The translations under genes and the position numbers were made by a program. The notes under the pieces are model-generated. The model did no database searches. It was not told the origin of the DNA and saw nothing but the letters and a program-made list of their open reading frames with translations. Shown here in pieces: positions 46,284-59,471 of a stretch of DNA of 64,000 bases. This DNA is from Synaphobranchus kaupii. Lineage: Eukaryota > Chordata > Actinopteri > Anguilliformes > Synaphobranchidae. The first letter of the stretch is position 1. Each line of letters starts with the position of its first letter. Location of the stretch: NCBI GenBank assembly GCA_029718625.1, contig CM056389.1:12204292-12268291 (forward strand), written 5' to 3'.

Positions 46284-48671
46284 CTCATCTGCAGAGTTTA
46301 GTTCGTCCAGAATGTGTTTCTCCTTCATCACGTGCTGCAGCGTGTCTGTAGAACTGGGCTCCACCATCAGCACGCTCTGACTACAGGGTCTGAGGAACTT
46401 ACAGTCACTCTTCCGCGAGTCGGTTGTCATGCAGACCTCGTAATTGTACACGTGCTGCAGAGTTCCTGTACCTCCGGCGTCTGCGTAACGGGGTGGATAA
46501 TACGGAATAACCGGGAGATTGGACTGATAGAAGAGGCGAGATTGTCTCCATCTGTAGATTTTAACTGATATGATAAATACTAAAGATGAAACGAAGAGGA
46601 AGGAAACTACAGCCAAGGCCAAAACTAAATAAAAAGTCAGGTTGTCATTGTAATCCTTATCGTGCGTAAAATCAGTGAATTCCGAGAGCACTTCCGGGAA
46701 GCTGTCGGCCACCGCCACGTTAACATTGACTGTAGCTGAGCGAGAGGGCTGCCCGTTGTCCTCCACTACAACAGTAAGTCTTTGTTTCACAGCATCTTTA
46801 TCAGTGACCTGGCGTACAGTTCTTATTTCTCCATTCTGCAAGCCCACTTCAAACAGCGCCCTGTCTGTCGCTTTCAGTAGTTTATATGAGAGCCAGGCAT
46901 TCTGTCCAGAGTCCACATCAACAGCGACCACTTTGGTGACAAGATAGCCAACATCTGATGAACAAGGCACCATTTCAGCCACCAGAGAGACGCCAGTCTG
47001 TACTGGGTACAGGATTTGAGGCGCGTTGTCGTTCTGGTCTTGGATAAAGATTTTAACCGTCACATTACTGCTCAGTGGAGGAGAGCCTCCATCTTGCGCT
47101 TTTACGCGGAACTGGAAATCCTTAATCTGCTCGTAATCAAAAGAGCGCAGCGCGTGGATGACTCCAGTGTCAGAGTTAACAGACACATATGAGGAGACAG
47201 AGGCGCCATTTACAGTCCCTTCCTCCAGTATGTAAGAAACGCGAGCATTCTGCTTCCAATCTGCGTCTTTGGCTTTCAGCTCTAAAACAGACAGGCCAGG
47301 TGAGTTATTTTCTAAAATAAAAGCCTGATATGAGCTCTTCTCAAACATTGGGAGATTGTCATTGATATCTGACACTTTTAAGGACAAAGTTACATTTCTG
47401 GAAAGAGGCGGCAGGCCTTCATCAGTCGTTGTAATCGTGATGTTATATTCCGAAATTGTTTCTCGGTCTAATTCCGTTTCCGTTTGCAATCTGTAGAAAT
47501 TATCAGACGACGATGTGATTTTGAAAGGCACGTTATCGTTGATGTAACACTGGACGTGGCCGTTATGTCCAGAGTCAGAATCATGAACCTTAATGACGGC
47601 AATGACTGTGCCCGGGGCCGCATTCTCTGCTACAGAATTTGAAGAGGACATTATTGCTATCGATGGTACATTATCATTAATATCAGTAATATCAATTATT
47701 ATTTTAGTTGTATCTGAAAGACCACCGCCATCTTTAGCTTGAACATTGAGTTGATATTGTTTTGCTTTCTCATAATCAAGTAGCCCAGTTAGTTTTATTT
47801 CACCTGTCACATCATCAATATCAAATATCTCTCCAAATTCGTCGGCTTCATGCGGAATTGAATATGTTAAGAATGCGTAAGATCCTGTATCTTCGTCAGA
47901 AGCACTCACAGTGGTGATAAAAGTGCCTTTCGGCGCATTCTCTGATACAGAAGCTTTATACACGCGCTGTGTAAAGACTGGAGGATTGTCATTACTATCA
48001 AGCACAGTTATATGTATTTTGGCAGTACCAGACATCTGAGGGTCTCCGCCGTCTACAGCGGTCAACAGTAAAGAAATTTCCTCAGACTTCTCTCGATCGA
48101 GTGGAGTTTGAAGCACCATCGCTACATATTTACGACCGTCGTCCTGCGAATCCACTTTTAAGACGAAATGATCCGTTGGTTTAAGAGCGTAGCTCTGCAG
48201 CGTGTTCACACCGACATCAGGGTCCACTGCGCTCGCCAGCACAAATCTTGCCCCCGGAAGAGCAGACTCGCTGATCTCTAACCTTATTTCGTCTTTCGGG
48301 AATACAGGAGGATTGTCATTAATATCTAAAATTTCTATCGTTACTCGATGAAATTCTATTGGATTATCAAGCACAATCTCGAACTGTATAGAACAAGGTG
48401 ACGTCAGTCCGCACAGCGTTTCTCTATCTATCCTTTCTTTTACTACCAGTATTCCTCTTTCTCCAATCAGATCGATATACTCACTACTGTCTCCGGCAAA
48501 TATCCGAGCTTTTCCACCAACCAGCCGCTTAGTATCCAACCCCAAATCCTGAGCGATATTTCCAACGAACGAGCCCTTTGTCATCTCCTCTGGTACAGAG
48601 TACCTAACATGGCCGATAACTGCGCCAATACAGCACACACTCGCAATGAAGAATCCTGTTTGCCGTTTCAT
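46284..48671 (-). CDS. pcdhg: Protocadherin gamma-type variable exon 10 (family I, tail A)
   Basis: 796 residues, intact. Distinctive sites are DRETLCGLTSPC in EC1, ASAVDPDVG and VDSQDDGRKYVAM in EC2, and an unusually acidic EC3 segment (ASDEDTGSYAFLTY, then EADEFGEIFDIDDVTG), which sets it apart from all siblings. In EC6, VPCSSDVGY replaces VPRSADVGY and introduces an extra extracellular cysteine. The membrane span has SSLVFIISVK and the juxtamembrane segment SRLFYQSN. Tail A and donor GAG|GTGAGA at 46284 are normal. The acidic EC3 suggests a distinct homophilic specificity; this is inference. Confidence 0.95.
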
Positions 48672-48943
48672 TGTCCGGTTAGTTGTTCTCCTCGCTATCG
48701 CAGAGCACAGAACAGGTTTTCAGAATCCTTTGAAATTATTTTCAATTTCTTCAGTGTCAGATCACGATGTTAGGAAAATAACAAATTAATCCTTGTTAAG
48801 TATCTGAATTCTCGCAGAGCTGTGTGTCAGCCGTCCGTGCTGAATGAAGCAGACTCTGCGCATACAGTGAGCTGCTCTCCGTTTCTCTTACGGCGCGATA
48901 ATAAGGGAGGGTCTCCGATCTGATATTACACACCATCACCCAG

Positions 48944-48960
48944 CGATCAACAGCGACACC
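48944..48960 (-). promoter_or_regulatory. CSE promoter motif of exon 10
   Basis: The gene strand reads GGTGTCGCTGTTGATCG, 273 bases upstream of the start codon. Confidence 0.85.
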
Positions 48961-48969
48961 ATGAGTCAA

Positions 48970-50850
48970 GGTTCAAAAATTACAATCTAAAGCACAATAG
49001 AAACGAGGCTTTATCCAGGGCCACAATGTTATAGACGACTAAATCAGCATATTTGTTTCATTCATTGACATACACAATACATTGATTAGGAAGGCAGATA
49101 TGTAATCTGCGAAATTATGGATTTGTGGGTCATCATACCCAATACTTATGGAGGAGTGCTGATTTTGGCACTTTTTCGATTTTCAATTAAAAACACACAT
49201 AATCACCCCAGACTCTCACTCGTTACAGACACTAACTTCTGTCTCCTCTAACCTCCTGCAAACAAACATAATTCAGATACATCTTCATTAAATAAATCTC
49301 CAGACTTTGGTTATAGTCTTTTCCTTCATCCTTTTATTTTAGCCAACAAAGCATGCAAAAGTAAGTAAATAAATAACTTTAATATCACAGTTATTATCTA
49401 CAGAAGGATGCTCACTTGTTATTAACCAAAAAATAATATTTCTGTTGTTAGAGATGTATAATTTATTTGGTCAATATAAGTATCTCAATACTTTTCACAT
49501 ATAAATCTCCATCATATTTCTTTTAAGCCTCAGACAATAAGATTTGATTTTATCTGGGGTTTTATGTCCTAACACAAAGTAAAAAGACGATTGTGTTGCA
49601 AACCATTAGCCACATCTGCTCTGTTCGACCCATACAGCTGACTAGCCACACAGCTACACAATGACTCATTAAAACAACAGATTAGTTAGCTTTCAAGCTT
49701 CTGATTGTTCACTTTAAATACATTTCAGCTTAATTGTAGTTAGCTGGCCAGAAATTGCTTATATAATTAACCTTCATTAAATGGCTACTTAGCTTCATGG
49801 TTAACTAGGCAGCTAGCTGTGCTAATGTGTTTCATAAATACGAGCACAGTACCTAGCTTTCCAGTGACATAACTATAGGAACAGAAAACTAGTAATTGAT
49901 CAAAGCTGTTGCACTTAACCAAAAAATAACTGATCAAATAAGCAATTCTAACTTCAAAATAATAAAGTAAATTGAAGTATTTGTATTAAGAGTGTATGGA
50001 ATCCAAAAAACAGCTGGAAAAGTGGATATAATCTCTACAAAAAGGTCACTATAAAAAGCCAAGTTAGACGTTTGAAATGAAAATGAGGCAAAGTTTCACA
50101 TAGAACTTTAATAATCACTATTCAAAGCAATGCTTATAAATATGAATTAATGTTACTGGAGCCTGTATTTAATCCTTTATTTATCACATCCCTTAATAAG
50201 GTATTAAAATGCCGAGTCATATCAGAGTCAAATTATATGTAATTATTTGAGTCACTTATTTTGTGCTTGAAAATATCAGACTCTATGAAGCATATGCAAA
50301 TCATTGCTTTAAGAGGCTTTATATTCAACTGTAAAATGTCAAAAACACAAAACAATACACACTATACAATACTGAGATTTACAATATATTAAAGGCCACT
50401 AAAATATATGAGAATATTGTTCATATACTCTAAGTTGAGGACTCGCATATTTCCTAGATGAATCTGTACGCTGGGGAATAGATCAATCACACATAAAACA
50501 TTACTCTTAAAAGGACTTTATCTGTTTCTCTGTTTCAAATATACTGGAAATAGTCGGGTCATTTGTTTCCTGGGTCATGTGCAAATAAAAGCAATGCGTT
50601 AAACATCACGCAGACAACGGCACTGAAAAATAAAGCAACAACTATAAACAGACAGAATACAGTGAAAGATCTCTGCTTCATGCACAGAACAATGTGTCGC
50701 TTTATTACTTAAAAATGGCCAATATTTATGCATTTTCTTTTTAAAACTGCTTTTATACCAAGATATATAATCTCAAAATGTACGGGCACAGTTTTGCTCG
50801 CCACGATTCAGTACTAAGATAATAAAATGTACTTGTGTTGCTCTTGTTTG
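48970..50850. other. Intergenic block between exons 10 and 11
   Basis: No gene. The right-hand half resembles 16741-18600 and 25140-27000. The first kilobase (for example CAACAAAGCATGCAAAAGTA near 49340) is closest to 58260-59070 upstream of exon 12, which indicates that the exon 10-11 and 12-13 regions are block duplicates. Confidence 0.65.
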
Positions 50851-50852
50851 TT

Positions 50853-50870
50853 TCCAGAGTGTCGCTGTCC
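50853..50870 (+). promoter_or_regulatory. Inverted CSE-like motif 3' of exon 11
   Basis: TCCAGAGTGTCGCTGTCC on the plus strand, 256 bases beyond the donor of exon 11. The flank is more diverged than in other copies, but the core GTGTCGCTGTCC is kept. Confidence 0.6.
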
Positions 50871-51125
50871 GTGTGAGAGGTTCTGAAATCTGCGGAGACA
50901 CGCCAGGAGCGCGGAGCTCTTTTTCAACGGGCAGAGACGGCTGGCTCAATTGCATGGAATTCAGAAGGTGAATACTGACGAAAATGACCGAGAAACTACC
51001 ATATAAATACATCTCAATCGCACCATCACCTCGTCAAAAATAAATAAAATGAATAAAAACTGTCGAAATAAAAATGAAAATGAGGTTAAACCTGAATCAC
51101 AGGAGAAATGTTACCATAATCTCAC

Positions 51126-53513
51126 CTCATCTGCAGAGTTTAGTTCGTCCAGAATGTGTTTCTCCTTCATCGCGTGCTGCAGCGTGTCTGTAGAACTGGG
51201 CTCCACCATCAGCACGCTCTGACTACAGGGTCTGAGGAACTTACAGTCACTCTTCCGCGAGTCGGTTGTCATGCACACTTCGTAATTGTACACGTGCTGC
51301 AGAGTTCCTGTACCTCCGGCGTCTGCGTAACGGGGAGGATAATATGGAATAACCGGGAGATTGGATTGATAGAAGATGCGAGATTGTCTCCATCTGTAGA
51401 TTTTAACTGATATTATAACTACTAAAGATGAAACGAAGAGGAAGGAAACTACAGCCAAGGACGAAACTAAATAAAAAGTCAGGTTGTCATTGTAATCCTT
51501 ATCGTGCGTAAAGTCAGTGAATTCCGAGAACACTTCCGGGAAGCTGTCGGCCACCGCCACGTTAACATTGACTGTAGCTGAGCGAGAGGGCTGCCCGTTG
51601 TCCTCCACTACCACAGTAAGTCTTTGTTTCACAGCATCTTTATCAGTGACCTGGCGTACAGTTCTTATTTCTCCATTCTGCAAGCCCACTTCAAACAGCG
51701 CCCTGTCTGTCGCTTTCAGTAGTTTATATGAGAGCCAGGCATTCTGTCCAGAGTCCACATCAACAGCGACCACTTTGGTGACAAGATAGCCAACATCTGC
51801 AGAACGAGGCACCATTTCAGCCACCAGAGAGACGCCAGTCTGTACTGGGTACAGGATCTGAGGCGCGTTGTCGTTCTGGTCTTGGATAAAGATTTTAACC
51901 GTCACATTACTGCTCAGTGGAGGAGAACCTCCATCTTGCGCTTTTACGCGGAACTGGAAATTCTTAATCTGCTCGTAATCAAAAGAGCGCAGCGCGTGGA
52001 TGACTCCACTGTCAGAGTTAACAGACACATATGAGGAGACAGAAACGCCATTTACAGTCCCTTCCTCCAGTATATAAGAAACACGAGCATTCTGCTTCCA
52101 ATCTGCGTCTCTGGCTTTCAGATCTAAAACAGAAAGGCCAGGTAAATTATTTTCTAAAATAAAAGCCTGGTATGAGCTCTTCTCAAACATTGGGAGATTG
52201 TCATTGATATCTGACACTTTTAAGGACAAAGTTACATTTCTGGAAAGAGGCGGCATGCCTTCATCAGTCGCTGTAATCGTGATGTTATATTCCGGAGTTG
52301 TTTCTCGGTCTAATGATGTTTCCGTCTGTAATCTGTAAAAATTATCAGATGACGATGTAATTTTGAAAGGCACGTTATCGTTGATGTAACACTGGACGTG
52401 GCCGTTATTTCCAGAATCAGAATCATGCACCTTAATGACGGCAATGACTGTGCCCGTGGCCGCATTCTCTGGTACAGAAATTGAAGAGGACATTATTGCT
52501 ATCGATGGTGCATTATCATTAACATCAAGAATTTCTATTATTACTTTAGCTGTATCTGAATGACCACCGTCATCTTTGGCTTGAACCTTGAGTTGATATT
52601 GTTTTGTTTTCTCATAATCAAGTATCCCAGTTAGTTTTATTTTACCGGTCAACTCATCAATCGTAAATTTCTCTCCCAATCCGTCCGCCTTGTGAGGAAT
52701 TGAATATGTTAAGAATGCGTTAGATCCTGTATCTGCGTCAGAAGCACTCACAGTGGTGATAAAAGTGCCTTTCGGCGCATTCTCAGATACAGAAGCTTTA
52801 TACACGCCCTGTGTAAAGACTGGTGGGTTGTCATTACTATCAAGCACAGTTATATGTATTTTAGCAGTGCCAGACATCTGAGGATCTCCGCCGTCTACAG
52901 CGGTCAATAGTAAAGACATTTCCTCAGACTTTTCCCGATCGAGTGGAGTTTGAAGCACCAATTCTACATATTTACTACCATCGTCCTGCGAATCGAGTTG
53001 TAACGCGAAATGATCCGTGGGTTTAAGAGCATAGCTCTGCAGCGTGTTCACACCCACATCAGGGTCCACTGCGCTCTCCAGCACAAATCGTGCCCCCGGT
53101 AGAGCAGATTCGCTGATCTCTAACCTTATTTCGTCTTTAGGGAATACAGGAGGATTGTCATTAATATCTAAAATTTCTACCGTTACTGGATGAAATTCTA
53201 TTGGATTATCAAGCACAATCTCGAACTGTATAGAACAAGGTGACGTCAGTCCGCACAGCGCTTCTCTATCTATCCTTTCTTTTACTACCAGTATTCCTCT
53301 TTCTCCAATCAGATCGATATACTCACTACTGTCTCCGGCAAATATCCGAGCTTTTCCACTAACCAGCCGCTTAGTATCCAACCCCAAATCCTGAGCGATA
53401 TTTCCAACGAACGAGCCCTTTGTCATCTCCTCTGGTACAGAGTACCTAACATGGCCGATAACTGCGCCAATACAGCACACACTCGCAATGAAGAATCCTG
53501 TTTGCCGTTTCAT
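51126..53513 (-). CDS. pcdhg: Protocadherin gamma-type variable exon 11 (family I, tail A)
   Basis: 796 residues, intact. EC1 has EFHPVTVEIL. EC2 has the LQLDSQDDGSKYVEL variant shared with exons 12 and 13. EC3 has TGSNAFLTY and GEKFTIDELTGKIKL. The EC3-EC4 region uses AKDDGGHSDTAKVIIEILDV and SSSISVPENAATG. The membrane span is unusual: YLVSSLAVVSF replaces YLVLALAVVSF, two serines for leucine and alanine in a segment otherwise invariant in the array. FSEFTDF replaces LSEFTDF just before it. Tail A ends NSADE; donor GAG|GTGAGA at 51126. Confidence 0.95.
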
Positions 53514-53781
53514 TGTCCGGTTAGTTGTCCTCCTCGCTATCGCAGAACAAAAAAAATGGTTTTCAGAATCTTTTGAAATACTTTTTCATTTCTTCAATCC
53601 AAGAAAATAATGTTTGTACAGTAAATAAATCCGTGTTAAGTATCAGAATTATCGCAGAGCTGTGTCAGCCGTCCGTGCTGAAAGAAGCAGACTCTGCGCA
53701 TACAGTGAGCTGCTCTCCGTGTCTCTTACGGCGCGATAATGAGGGAGGGCCTCTGATCTGATATTACACACCATCACCCAG

Positions 53782-53798
53782 CGATCAACAGCGACACC
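53782..53798 (-). promoter_or_regulatory. CSE promoter motif of exon 11
   Basis: The gene strand reads GGTGTCGCTGTTGATCG, 269 bases upstream of the start codon. Confidence 0.85.
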
Positions 53799-53819
53799 AT
53801 GAGTCAAAGTTCAGTAATG

Positions 53820-55150
53820 CACAAATTAGAATCTAAAGCACAAAAGAAACGACGCGCTTATCCAGGTTTACAACGTTACAGACAAGTAAATAAACATATA
53901 TGTCTATTTATTAATATAATCTATAAAATATCTAGTAAGGAAGGTATGTCTTGTTTTAAATTATGGATTTGCATATCCCATCCCATACTTGTGGAGGCAT
54001 ACAGATGTTGGCACTTTTCACGGATATAACAAGTATAACTACAACGGCTACATACTATCAATCCAACAATCACTAACGTCTGTACCCACTAACCTCCTGT
54101 AAACATACAGTATTCAGATACATTTTAATATAACAAATCTCCAAAGTTTGGTTCTTTCATTTGCCTTCATTCTTTTATTTCAGCCAACAGAACATGCAAA
54201 AAAAACACCGGCTTTCTTTTCTCTAGAAGCATGCTCACTTGGTAATAATTAATCATTAAAGCTACGGATTAGTTAGCTCCAAGGCTTCTGATCGTTCACT
54301 TTAAATACATTTCTGCTTAATTGTAGCTAACTGGCGAGAAATTGATTTCATCATTAACTTAAATGCAATGGCTACTTAGCTTCATGGTTAACTAGTCAGC
54401 TAGCTCTGCCAATGTTCATAAACAGGACCCCAGCACCTAGCTTTCCAGTGACATAATAACTATAGTAACAGATAACTAGTTAGTGGTCTACTGCAAGCTG
54501 TTTACCTTCCCCAAAAAGGAACTGCTCAAATAAATAATGCTATTTTCAAAATCATATATTTAATCAAAATATTGGAATTCAGAGTATATTGAATCCAAAA
54601 ACAACAGGTGGTAATGTGGATATACTATCTACAAAAAAGTAACTATAAAAAGCCAAATTAGAATCAACAAAGCAAATATTTTTCGATATTAATTAATGTT
54701 ACTGGAGCCTGTATGTCATCATTTTGTTATCACACCCCTAAATAGGTTATGGAAATGCTGATTCATATCAGAGTTTAATTATATATAGTTATTTGTGTCA
54801 CTCCTTGTGTGCTTGGAAATAGCACCCTTTAAAGCATACAGTATGTAACTAATTGATTTGATGTTTATATGACGTGTCATAATAAACCATCTGCATTTTA
54901 CATTTTAGGCTTTTAGCTGATGGTCTTATCCAGACAGATTTAAAATTAGCGCAGAAAGAAAAAGCCTACATTCGTAAATCATCAATATTCCAAGTAGCAA
55001 TTAATGAGAGCAATGGCCGTGTCCTAACAGACCGGAAAATAGGTAATGCTTTGTCACAATAATTAACATGTGGAAGGGAAAGTAGAGGGTTTTTTTAGTA
55101 TTGCTAATCTGCTAATTAGTATAGATCTGAAATTGCTATTTCTAGTATCA
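53820..55150. other. Intergenic block between exons 11 and 12
   Basis: No gene. Positions 53880-54850 are closely matched by 63060-64000 upstream of exon 13, for instance CCAATGTTCATAAACAGGAC near 54408 and 63588. Confidence 0.7.
54901..54941 (-). repeat. Relic of SINE/L2 tail
   Basis: CTTTTAGCTGATGGTCTTAT, a more decayed counterpart of the relics at 32455 and 41157. Confidence 0.55.
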
Positions 55151-55158
55151 TAACTCAA

Positions 55159-55420
55159 GTGGCCTCCATAATGGTTGGGACAAAGATATATTTTTTCTTG
55201 AATTAGCTCTGTACACTGTCCTAATTTTTTGATCTGTGATCAAACAATTCAGACGTGGTGAAAGTGCAGTATTGGGTGAAACCAAAATGTATGAAAATAT
55301 CCTGAAATAAAAGCTGAATCACATGTGAACTGTTTGATTGCAAATAAAAAATTATGGAGTACAGAGCCAGATCAAGAAAAACTATATTTTTGTTCTAGAC
55401 ATTTTGGATGGCACTGTATT
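55159..55420. mobile_element. Remnant of a non-autonomous DNA transposon
   Basis: The segment from CTCCATAATGGTTGGGACAA to GTTCTAGACATTTTGGATGG resembles a common short fish DNA transposon (Tc1-like ends). Internal phrases such as TTTTTTCTTGAATTAGCTCT and ATCAAACAATTCAGACGTGG fit it. The ends are imperfect and no coding capacity is seen. Family assignment is from memory of the repeat type. Confidence 0.5.
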
Positions 55421-55544
55421 TACAAACAGCACGTATCCCACTGCGCATGCAGTACAATAGACACATTAGATTTAGTTGATATTTAAATTAGAGAAACAAA
55501 CAGCTATTGATCAGAGCCCCAAACTCTGGGCTGTGAGCGCTTAC

Positions 55545-57934
55545 CTCTACAGGAGAATCTGCGCTTTCCAACAGATTCCTCTCCTTCTGCACGTGTGGCA
55601 TTGTCTCTGTACCGCTGACGTCAACACTCATCAGACTCTGACTGACGGGTCTCAGGTACTTGATATCACTCTTCCGCGAGTCGGTTGTCATGCACACCTC
55701 GTAATTGTACACGTGCTGCAGAGTTCCTGTAACCTCCGGCGTCTGCGTAACGGGGAGGATAATACGGAATAACCGGGAGATTGGACTGATAGAATTTGCG
55801 AGATTGTCTACATCTGTAGATTTTAACTGATATTATAACTACTAAAGATGAAACGAAGAGGAAGGAAACTACAGCCAAGGCCAAGACTAAATAAAAAGTC
55901 AGGTTGTCATTGTAATCCTTATCGTGCGTAAAGTCAGTGAATTCCGAGAGCACTTCCGGGAAGCTGTCGGCCACCGCCACGTTAACATTGACTGTAGCTG
56001 AGCGAGAGGGCTGCCCGTTGTCCTCCACTACAACAGTAAGTCTTTGTTTCACAGCATCTTTATCAGTGACCTGGCGTACAGTTCTTATTTCTCCATTCTG
56101 CAAGCCCACTTCAAACAGCGCCCTGTCTGTCGCTTTCAGTAGTTTATATGAGAGCCAGGCATTCTGTCCAGAGTCCACATCAACAGTGACCACTTTGGTG
56201 ACAAGATAGCCAACATCTGCAGAACGAGGCACCATTTCAGCCACCAGAGAGACGCCAGTCTGTACTGGGTACAGGATCTGAGGCGCGTTGTCGTTCTGGT
56301 CTTGGATAAAGATTTTAACCGTAACATTACTGCTCAGTGGAGGAGATCCACCATCTTGCGCTTTTACGCGGAACTGGAAATCCTTAATCTGCTCGTAATC
56401 AAAAGAGCGCAGCGCGTGGATGACTCCACTGTCAGAGTTGACAGAGACATATGAGGAGACAGAGACGCCATTTACAGTCCCTTCCTCTAGTATATAAGAA
56501 ACACGAGCATTCTGCTTCCAATCTGTGTCTTTGGCTTTCAGCTCTAAAACAGACAGGCCAGGTGAGTTATTTTTCTAAAATAAAAGCCTGATATGAGCGT
56601 TTCTCAAAGATCGGGATATTGTCATTGACATCTGATACTTTTAAGGACACAGTTACATTTCTGGAAAGAGGCGGCAGGCCTTCATCTATCGCTATAATCG
56701 TGATGTTATATTCCGGAGTTGTTTCTCGGTCTAATTCCGTTTCCGTTTGCAATCTGTAAAAACTATTGGAAGACGATGTGATTTTGAATGGAACGTTATC
56801 GTTAATGTAACACTGGACGTGGCCGTTATTTCCAGAGTCAGAATCATGAATCTTAATCATAGCAATGACTGTGCCCGGATCGGCATTCTCTGGTATAGAA
56901 TTTGAAGAGGACATTATTGCTATCGATGGTACATTATCATTAACATCAATAATTTCAATTATTATTTTAGTTGTATCTGAAAGACCACCGCCATCTTTGG
57001 CTTGAACCTTGAGTTGATATTGTTTTGTTTTCTCAAAATCAAGTACCCCAGTTAGTTTTATTTTACCGGTCAACTCATCAATAGTAAATTTCTCTCCAAA
57101 ACCGTCTGCTTTGTGCGGAATTGAATATGTTATGTCTGCGTAAGATCCTGCATCTCCGTCAGAAGCACTCACAGTGGTGATAAAAGTGCCTTTCGGCGCA
57201 TTCTCTGATACAGAAGCTTTATACACGCCCTGTGTAAAGACTGGTGGGTTGTCATTACTATCAAGCACAGTTATATGTATTTTAGCAGTGCCAGACATCT
57301 GAGGATCTCCGCCGTCTACAGCGGTCAATAGTAAAGACATTTCCTCAGACTTCTCCCGGTCGAGTGGAGTTTGAAGCACCAATTCTACATATTTACTACC
57401 GTCGTCCTGCGAATCGAGTTGTAACGCGAAATGATCCGTGGGTTTAAGAGCGTAGCTCTGCAGCGTGTTCACACCCACATCAGGGTCCACTGCGCTCTCC
57501 AGCACAAATCTTGCCCCCGGTAGAGCAGATTCGCTGATCTCTAATCTTATTTCGTCTTTCGAGAAGACAGGAGGATTGTCATTAATGTCTAAAATTTCTA
57601 CCGTTACTGAATGGAATTCTATTGGATTATCAAGCACAATCTCGAACTGTATAGAACAAGGTGACGTCAGTCCGCACAGCGCTTCTCTATCTATCCTTTC
57701 TTTTACTACCAGTATTCCTCTTTCTCCAATCAGATCGATATACTCACTACTGTCTCCCGCAAATATCCGAGCTTTTCCAACAACCAGCCGCTTAGTATCC
57801 AACCCCAAATCCTGAGCGATATTTCCAACGAACGAGCCCTTTGTCATCTCCTCTGGTACAGAGTACCTAACATGGCCGATAACTGCGCCAATACAGCACA
57901 CACTCGCAATGAAGAATCTTGTTTGCCGTTTCAT
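55545..57934 (-). pseudogene. pcdhg: Protocadherin variable exon 12 (family I, tail B), two frameshifts
   Basis: The exon runs from MKRQTRFF (57934) to the donor GAG|GTAAGC (55545), but two single-base insertions break it. An extra T in a run at 56570-56574 ends the first frame in EC5 (FILEK, 455 residues). An extra A near 55731 shifts the tail after RYADAGG. Between them EC6 and the membrane span remain open (55666-56244). Further unusual substitutions, YRCRQSRKF for the invariant YRWRQSRIF, support real decay rather than sequencing error alone. As read, the first frame yields only a secreted EC1-EC4 with part of EC5. The CSE is intact. A homopolymer sequencing error could explain the first lesion but less easily the second. 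Confidence 0.88.
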
Positions 57935-58201
57935 TTTCCGGTTTGTTGTTTTCCTTGCTATCGCAGACCAAAAAAATGGTTTTCACAATCCTTTGAAATA
58001 ATTTTTAATTTCTTCAATCCCAGAAAATAGTTTGTACAGTAAATAAATCCTTGTTGAGTATCTGAATTATCGCAGACCTGTGCGTCAGCCGCCCGTGCTG
58101 AATGAAGCAGACTCTGCGCATACAATGAGCTGCTCTCCGTGTCTCTTACGGCGCGATAATGAGGGAGGGCCTCCGATCTGATATTACACACCATCACCCA
58201 G

Positions 58202-58218
58202 CGATCAACAGCGACACC
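58202..58218 (-). promoter_or_regulatory. CSE promoter motif of exon 12
   Basis: The gene strand reads GGTGTCGCTGTTGATCG, intact upstream of a broken exon. Confidence 0.85.
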
Positions 58219-59471
58219 ACGAGTCAAAGTTCAGAAATACAATCTAAAGCACAATAGAAATGGCGCGCTTTTCCATGGCCACACCGTTACAGATGATTAA
58301 ATAAACATTAATTTTATTCATTGACAGTGACTATACACGAGTTAGGAAGGCAGATATGTCATCTGCTAAATTATGGGTTTGTGGGTCATACCCCATACGT
58401 ATGGAGGAGTGCAAATGTTGGCACACAGATATAACTACACAATCATCACAGACTCTCACTCCTTACAGACACTAACTTCTGTTCCCTCTAACCTCCTGCA
58501 AACAAACATAATTCAGATACATCTTCATTAAATAAATCTCCAGACTTTGGTTATAGTCTTTTCCTTCATCCTTTTATTTCAGCCAACAAAGCATGCAAAA
58601 GTAAGTAAATAAATAACTTTAAGACCACAGTCATTTTCTACAGAAGGATGCTCACTTGTTAATAACCCAAAAATAATATTTCTGTTGTTCGAGATGTACA
58701 ATTTATTTGGCCTAATATAAACATCTCAATACTTTTCACATAGGAGTCTGGATCATATTATTCTAAGCCTCAGATAATAAGATAGGACATAAAACCCCAG
58801 ATAAAATCCCAACACTTAAAGTAAAAATTTGATTGTGTTGCAAACCATTAGCCACATCTGCTCTGTTCTGCCCATACAGCTGACTATCCACACAGCTACA
58901 TAATGACTCAATAACACAACAGATTAGCTAGCTTTCAAGCTTGTGATTGTTCACTTTAAATACATTTCATCTTAATTGTAGTTAGCTGGCCCAAAATTGC
59001 TTATATAATTAACCTTCATGAAATGGCTACTTAGCTTCATGGTTGACTAGTCAGCTAGCTGTATAATTGCACCAAAACCTGGGCATTTAAATTGTAACTA
59101 ATGTGGTAACAAGAGATTAGTACTGGGTAAGTCTAACATTGGTAACATGGAACAGCACTTAGTGGCATTCTATCCTGCTGAAATCAAATCATTCTATATC
59201 ATAAAGACATGTTGTGAAATTAACTGCCATCAACTGCCTATGAGTGTACATAAAATATTTTGGAATATTCACATGTAATTACGAATAGTGTGAATTTTGG
59301 TTCCATGCTACCCACGTTGGAGTTACTCAGGAATAATCTCTTGTTAACAAATTAGTTACAATTAAACTATGCATGTCTCGGTGTACATTAATGTTAAGTC
59401 TTACGAAATTAACAATTCTACCTTCAAAATATTATTTAAAAAATGTAGCTACTTAAATCAATAGTATATTT

